Source: Diphasiastrum complanatum (lineage: Eukaryota > Streptophyta > Lycopodiopsida > Lycopodiales > Lycopodiaceae). Taken from it: a stretch of 64,000 nt of DNA. The notes under the pieces were generated by a model. It did no database searches. It saw only the letters and a program-made list of their open reading frames with translations, and had not been told where the DNA came from. Shown here in pieces: positions 58,781 through 64,000 of the stretch. Position numbers and translations under genes: made by a program. Numbering within the stretch: position 1 is the stretch's first letter; each line of letters opens with the position of its first letter. Location: NCBI GenBank assembly GCA_029204225.1, contig MU831885.1, positions 34,473-98,472 on the forward strand, written 5' to 3'.

Positions 58781-61335
58781 CATATCCCTTTCCTCAAATG
58801 TGAAACGTCCTCCTGAACATATCATCTTCATTTCGATGACTATTCGCCAAACATTCTTGTTCTTCAAATTTTCGGTAAGGTGAAAAGATATTTCTTCATA
58901 TGTTTCATCCTTTAGATATTTCTTCGTCTTAGAGAATATGTGTCTTTGTTGTTTCTTAATTGAATAGGTTGTTTTGATTTGATCCTTGAATTGTTGATAA
59001 GAACTGGAATCAATCTTCAAAACATCATCAAACTTAAAAGATCTGGATTCAACGTCACATATAGAAACATCACCACGACAAAGGCACAAATGAATATTCA
59101 TGAACGATTCAATTCGTCATGTAATTTCTGAGAAAACTCTAAGTTTTGTTGAGCCTCAATCAAAAGCAAGTCTTCTTTTGATTTCTTATAACGGCCAACT
59201 GGGAGGTTGTCGAATTCTTCTAGCTTAACCGGGAGCAATATTCCATCAAACAGCTCCTGAGTTAACTTTCTATCTTCATCTGAATCACTACGAAGTGTGA
59301 TTTCTTTACAGTAACAAACTAAAAATCTAATAAAAGAGCTTTAAACATAAAAATTTTGAACAAAAAATAATGTCTTTGCCGCAAAGGTACCAAACTGCCA
59401 AAATGAATATGTACAGAACTGTTTGTAACGGAACGACTTCCTTCTGTCTTGCAGATTATGTCAAATCTCCACAAAATATTTTGCAAAGTTCCACTCACAA
59501 TCCACATAAAGACTGAAGAGTTTAGGATAGGCCATATTTACATTAATCAGCAATCCTGCATCATCGAACGCGCCTAAAGCCGCAACAACTTGAGGTTTGT
59601 ACAGTTGAAACTACGACTTTTGCTTCCAAAAATTTCGCTTATTGTCTTCGTTCCTCAAAAACTGGAATTCTTTGATTCAAATATATTCAAGAGCATACAT
59701 AGGCGAAGAGCCTATGTATAACTCTGTTGATCCGAAAGGCACGACCTGGAATTTCCCCTGGATTATGCCCCAGCAGAGACATCCTTTCTACTCGATAGAG
59801 AGCTGGGCCCATAACCAGAGAAAGTTATCCTTGTCCCAAGGTCGCTTCCACTCGTCGAAGGCGATGCCTACTGTGCCTGGTAGCATCATGTAATCCACAC
59901 GCCATTGCAATTCAATATTAAATGCATGTGGACACCACTTCCAGAATCGTTCAGCAAATGCACGGAATCTTTCAGCACATACCTTTGACTGATTACAACG
60001 TGTTCGCTTTGGCTATGTAGATGTAGTTGCCAAATCTTGAGTTTGCAACTCAGCAGCCAGCTTCTGACCTTCCAATTGTTGCTTGATATCTGATAGCTCC
60101 TGTGCAAGCTTGTCAATCTTCGCGACTGCCTCCAAATATTCAGGATGGTCTGAGGCTCCGTAGCAGGATGACACAGCTTGGATTTGTTGTGTGAGGTCAT
60201 CAATGCGGAGCAGGGCCTGAAGATATTCTTCGCGAGAGTCGGGCCCACTAGAATATGGGGTGGCTTCACTAGACAGCTCTGCCAACTCTTCCTCGACAAG
60301 TGCCTTCACATCCTCGAGCGGATGCAAGAACTCAACTCAAAAAAATTTGAGCATCTGGTTCAGCTTCGTGAGGTCTACTGTGATTGACCCTGCATTGGTG
60401 CTTAGAGAAAGAGCAACTTCTTCCTTTATTCGCGTCATTTGCTCCTCTTGCAAATATTTTTGGAGGGTGACATTGTGTTGATTTGCAGCCAAAAGCTGTT
60501 GCTTCAAAGAATTATATTGAGTGTCTGAAAATTGTCAGACTTGGTCTCAATTGCCTTATTAGTCTGCTTCAAATAATCAACTTCATTTATTACAGTCTGA
60601 AGCTGTGTTTTGAGAGAACGATTTCGTTCAATCAATTTCGTGTTGTCTGATTCAAGCAAATCGATCTTCTCGTAGGACGCTTTAGAGAGCCTTGGCATCT
60701 TCTCTCTGAGTTGACAAACTCCATGGTGAGCTTTTTGTGATACTTGTCAAACTCATAGACCTCAGTCACTAAATTCTTGGCTCTCTCGGTCATGGTATGA
60801 AACTATTGGGGCTGATTGTCTAGTTCATCTTCATCTCCAATAGGTGCCCCAGTGTCGCCTTCAGCAGCTGCTCGTGCCTTTCCTGATGTATCGAACTGAG
60901 TTGCATCATCATCCGAGGTAGATTGAGTTGCATCATCACTCTACTGCTTCTGGGATGTGAAAGCAGTTGCTGGCTTTGAAGGATCAACAACAGCAACAAC
61001 AGCATCTGTATCCATAGCCACAACTGGAACTATATATGGTTGGGATGGTGCAACATCAATCTCCATAGCAGTGGTAGCTGCTACTTCGACTGGTGGTGCA
61101 GCATTTGATGTAATAGGGATAGGAACGGTCAAGTGTTGAAAAGATCAATAGGTTTTGGAGCCAATATCCTTCCAGTCAGCATTGTTTTCTCTTGCTCAAT
61201 CAAAATTCCAAAATGATCGCACAATCGAGAAACATGTGCTCCAACTCCAGAAAACTTTTGGTGTTTAATCCATCGCAAAAAAGCCTTGTATGTAATAACA
61301 CCGAAGCAAACTAGATTACCCGCTAGTGCGTCCAA
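58778..61335 (-). pseudogene. Extra coiled-coil ORF between integrase and 3' LTR, unrecognised
   Basis: Minus-strand pieces: 61335-61129 ([40 protein letters not shown]), 61132-60941 (Ala/Val/Pro-rich linker), 60698-60504 and 60327-60013 (heptad-like coiled coils: YLQALLRIDDLTQQIQAV, EAVAKIDKLAQELSDIKQQL), 59893-59640 (GIAFDEWKRPWDKDNFLWLW), 59100-58778 (Lys-rich, ends MICSGGRFTFEERDM). Frames change and stops occur, but each piece is protein-like. It occupies the place of the env-like or extra ORF of some plant gypsy lineages. No signal peptide or membrane segment is seen, so Env is not supported. It might instead be a gag-like ORF placed here by a rearrangement, because integrase stops abruptly at 61340. 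Confidence 0.4.
58781..58795 (-). promoter_or_regulatory. Gypsy polypurine tract
   Basis: GAGGAAAGGGATATG on the element's strand, directly before the LTR start TGATGCC. Confidence 0.7.
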
Positions 61336-62137
61336 TATATAGCCAAAATTTTGGACTCAACATTCTTTGTAGCATAATCCGTTGCAACTAGAATATAACG
61401 ACATTTCGTATGTTGGGTCACAAGTTTGATTGGACTGACAAAGTCGATCCCCCACTTCTCAAATGGTGCAAGAGGCAGGATTGGTGTCAATGGCCAATTC
61501 ATTGCTTTTGTAGGCTTGCTAGATCTCTGGCATGGATCGCACGAACAAATAAAATTTGATACATCCTTGAACATGGTTGGCCACCAGTATTGGCGGTCAA
61601 TATTTTATTAACTGTGTTCTTTAAGGCAAAGTGTTCTCCAACATCTTCCGAGTGTAAGGCTTTAACAACTTTTTTAATGTCTTTAGTTTCGAGACATCTT
61701 CGTAGTTGATGGTCAGCACCAAGCTTGTACAGAACATTGTTAATAATCTTATAAGGTGCTACCTTATATTGAAAAACTATCTTTTGCTCCAAATCGTAAC
61801 CATCCGAATATATCTGATCCTTGAGATAAGTAATGATATCAAAATATAACGAATTGGTGGAAGAAATTTCAAATAGATGTTCGTCTAGAAAATCATCATT
61901 AATTGGTTCTTCAATTTTTCCAGTGCTGAGTCGCGATAAATAATCAGCATTTGTATGATACTTTCCTTGGCGAAGTTCTACTTGATAAGTGAATTCCTGC
62001 ATAAGTAGAACCCATCGAGCAATTCGTCCTGATAAAACTGGTTTATTCACAAGATACTTAAGAGCATAATGATCAACATGAAAAATAAATGCATATCCCA
62101 GCAAATAATGCCAAAATTTCTTAACAATGAAAATCAT
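61323..62137 (-). pseudogene. Gypsy RNase H end, integrase zinc finger and start of integrase core
   Basis: 62137-61499 reads FHVDHYALKYLVNKPVLSGR and ARWVLLMQEFTYQVELRQGK, the end of gypsy RNase H, then ADYLSRLS, a linker, and [18 protein letters not shown], the His part of the integrase zinc site. 61574-61323 continues in another frame with [12 protein letters not shown] (the Cys part), [13 protein letters not shown] (first catalytic Asp) and [15 protein letters not shown] (second block), then ends. The rest of the catalytic core, including the final Glu, is missing. The last part abuts the unrecognised ORF at 61335, suggesting a deletion join. Confidence 0.75.
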
Positions 62138-63487
62138 GCCAAGTGCTTCCCTTTCTATAGCCGAATATTTCTTCTCTGAGGCACTGAGATGTCGACTCGC
62201 ATAGTAGATGGGATGATTTTTCTTCTAATTGTCCTTCTCGCTCAAACAGACGCCAATAGCAAATGCAGAAATATCAACATGACTATGAAATAAAATAGCC
62301 CAATTGGGTGGTCTCAGAATAGGAACATTGATCAACCTTTGCTTAAGTTCTTCGAATGCTTTTTGCTGTTCATTCGTCCACTAAGTATTCCACTTATTTC
62401 TTGAGTAGATAAGTGAGAGAGGCAACAATAGAAGCATGATTTTGAACAAATCTCTGATAATAACCGACATGTCCTAAGAGAGCTCTTAGTTTACGTAGAT
62501 TGGTTGGTATCTGAAGATTCTTTATAAGCTCGACTTTATCTTTGTAGACTTATATTCCACTGTTTGATATTCTGTGTCCCAGTAATGTTCCTTCTTTCAT
62601 ACCAAAAAAACATTTCTCTGTATGAAGGGATAAACAAGTATCTCGACATTGTTGCAATGTTAATTTCAGCTTCTGTAGGTGTGTCTTGAAATCACTATAT
62701 ACACAGAAATAATCCAGAAACATTTCGAGAAAAGTTCTTAGGAAAGCAGCAAAAATAAAATATCATGATTCGTTGAAAAGTCGCTGGTGCGTTACAAAGA
62801 CCAAAGGGCATTTTGTTGTAGGCATAAGTGCCCCAATCCATAGTGAATGTGGTCTTTGAATGATCCTCCTTCCGCACTCCAACCTGATTATAACCATAAA
62901 AATCGTCACAAAAATTGTAACGCTCTTGACCAGCAACCTGATCTAAGATGGAATCAGTGAAGGACAAAGGATGATGATCCTTCCTTGTGGCATCATTGAG
63001 TTTGCGAAAATCATGGCATATTCGTATTTTGCCATTCTTCTTCTTTGGGGACGACAACAATGGATGAAACTCATTCATTGCTTAAGACGAGATAGATAAT
63101 ACATGCCTTAAGGTGCTTGTTGAGTTTGTTCTTAACCATGAGAGAGTACTTGGGATTGAGACAATATTGTCTCTGTCGAACAGGTACAACATCTTCTTTA
63201 AGATCAATACGGTGCTCTTTGAATTCTACAGGTATACCCTTCAAATCGTTGAGCGACCAGGCAAAAACATTTTGATACTCTTTCAATAATTCAGTGAATT
63301 TCGCCAACTCCGATTCTCCAAGTGACTTTGAAACATGCACAAATCTGCCAGGTGCAAGTTCAATTAGTTCAGTAGAATCTGGTAAAGTGATATCTTCTGT
63401 CATACTGGCCTTGTGTATGGCCATGAATTTCTCGCATGGTTGACTCGATTGATGTATTCTTGTCGTCAGCCTGGTTCTTGTTACCAA
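62138..63487 (-). pseudogene. Gypsy reverse transcriptase, catalytic motif altered
   Basis: 63487-63071 gives YQNVFAWSLNDLKGIPVEFK and EHRIDLKEDVVPVRQRQYCL. 63078-62695 gives PKKKNGKIRICHDFRKLNDA, FCDDFYGYNQVGV and MPFGLCNAPATFQRIM. After a frameshift near 62740 the catalytic block reads MFLDYFCVYS where the family has VFVDDFCVYS, so the second catalytic Asp is Tyr. Thumb and RNase H follow (LRKLRALLGHVGYYQRF near 62480) with several stops. A double start around 63071-63078 is a frameshift, not an overlap of genes. The gene is dead. Confidence 0.85.
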
Positions 63488-63489
63488 AA

Positions 63490-64000
63490 TTCGTGTTCAG
63501 ATTCGTCACTCGAATCATCACACTCTTTCGAGTTCGTGTCTGCAACTTCAATTTCTTCAATTGAAACATCAGCTTCAACATTGTAGGCATTGAAGAATTC
63601 CCCTTCGTCAGCATTCTCGTAACATTCGAAATATTGTACTTCAATGTCAGATGCATTAGAAAAAATATTTAAGGCAAAAAAGAAGATTCTTCTAAGGTAA
63701 AACTCGGTGTCAGACAAAGGAGTGATTATTTGTTCTGTTGGCTTACCTTGATTATTGGTCTCACCAGTCTGAAATCTCAACTCTCTGGATTTCCAATGAA
63801 CACTTGTGTTTGATTGATAAAGCCAGGGGTCGTCCAGCCAGCATATAATAAGATGACAAACCAAGTGTTTGAATAACTATGAAATTCATTGTGAATGGCT
63901 TGGCTTGAATGTTAAAACAGTGAACATCCTTAAGTTCTCCAACAGGTTTTTCGTCGCGTCCGACTCAACTATACTTGATGTCTTCGTTGTGTCGGTTGAA
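63490..64000 (-). pseudogene. Gypsy protease end and protease-RT spacer
   Basis: 63864-63481 is open and follows NFIVIQTLGLSSYYMLAGRP and WLYQSNTSVHWKSRELRFQ, the end of the aspartic protease region (GRPWL block), with a frame change near 63840. The following spacer is acidic (DSSDESEHEFW). The active-site part would lie beyond the right edge. Confidence 0.6.

Overview
This is 64 kb of plant nuclear DNA. It is AT-rich and intron-containing, and it holds Ty1/copia and Ty3/gypsy elements with initiator-Met-tRNA primer sites plus one plant-only gene family (phytocyanin). Gene density is about one intact host gene per 64 kb. Retroelements are stacked inside each other, (GA)n and (AC)n tracts are long, and there is a Penelope-like reverse transcriptase fragment. 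Together these suggest a large, repeat-filled genome such as a gymnosperm's; the species is an inference and is not proven.

Layout. 1-8.9 kb: a 25-bp minisatellite, a gypsy gag broken only by stop codons, an LTR/primer-site remnant, an unrecognised minus-strand ORF, a copia gag fragment and an (AC)n tract. 8.9-15.9 kb: a young full-length copia element (9407-15643, two 737-bp LTRs, CTTAG target duplication) inserted in the reading frame of an older gypsy pol. 16-22.1 kb: CACTA-like remains (a DUF4216-like segment and clustered CGATGG/CATCGCTGG repeats), an apparently identical 882-bp tandem duplication and another gypsy fragment. 22.1-28.5 kb: (GA)n, a Penelope-like RT fragment, a gypsy 3' LTR and a minus-strand gypsy gag/protease remnant. 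28.6-35.2 kb: a decayed DDE-type transposase copy cut by a degenerate copia element, then a gypsy LTR end. 35.4-37.8 kb: a truncated copy of the first copia family and a (GA)n tract.

38.1-47.7 kb is the most unusual region. It holds a two-exon gene for a large putative DDE transposase (similar to what I recall as the DUF7869 family, with a QLDN motif and an HTHDQIDQMF motif). A second, multi-exon gene follows on the same strand; its last exons look like an amino-type DNA methyltransferase (ADIPYG motif, then a WYKPN block). Fourteen copies of the palindrome CCTATGCTNAGCATAGG lie only in the non-coding parts around and between these genes. An inverted partial copy of the transposase gene lies at 38.1-40.1 kb and a third copy at 28.7-30.4 kb. 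I interpret this as a decaying, possibly undescribed DNA transposon that pairs a transposase with a DNA modifier; the sequence alone does not prove that the two genes travel together.

47.8-64 kb: an AT-rich spacer, then the one apparently intact host gene (a uclacyanin-type, probably GPI-anchored phytocyanin, minus strand, two exons, 49973-50922). Next come an 85-bp tRNA-derived retroposon with a 16-bp target duplication, a PIF/Harbinger transposase remnant, a copia LTR carrying a 123-bp (GA)n expansion, and a gypsy element on the minus strand that runs off the right edge and carries an extra coiled-coil ORF between integrase and its 3' LTR. Nearly all coding-like sequence here is dead transposon sequence. 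Coordinates and identity counts were read by eye, so allow small errors.
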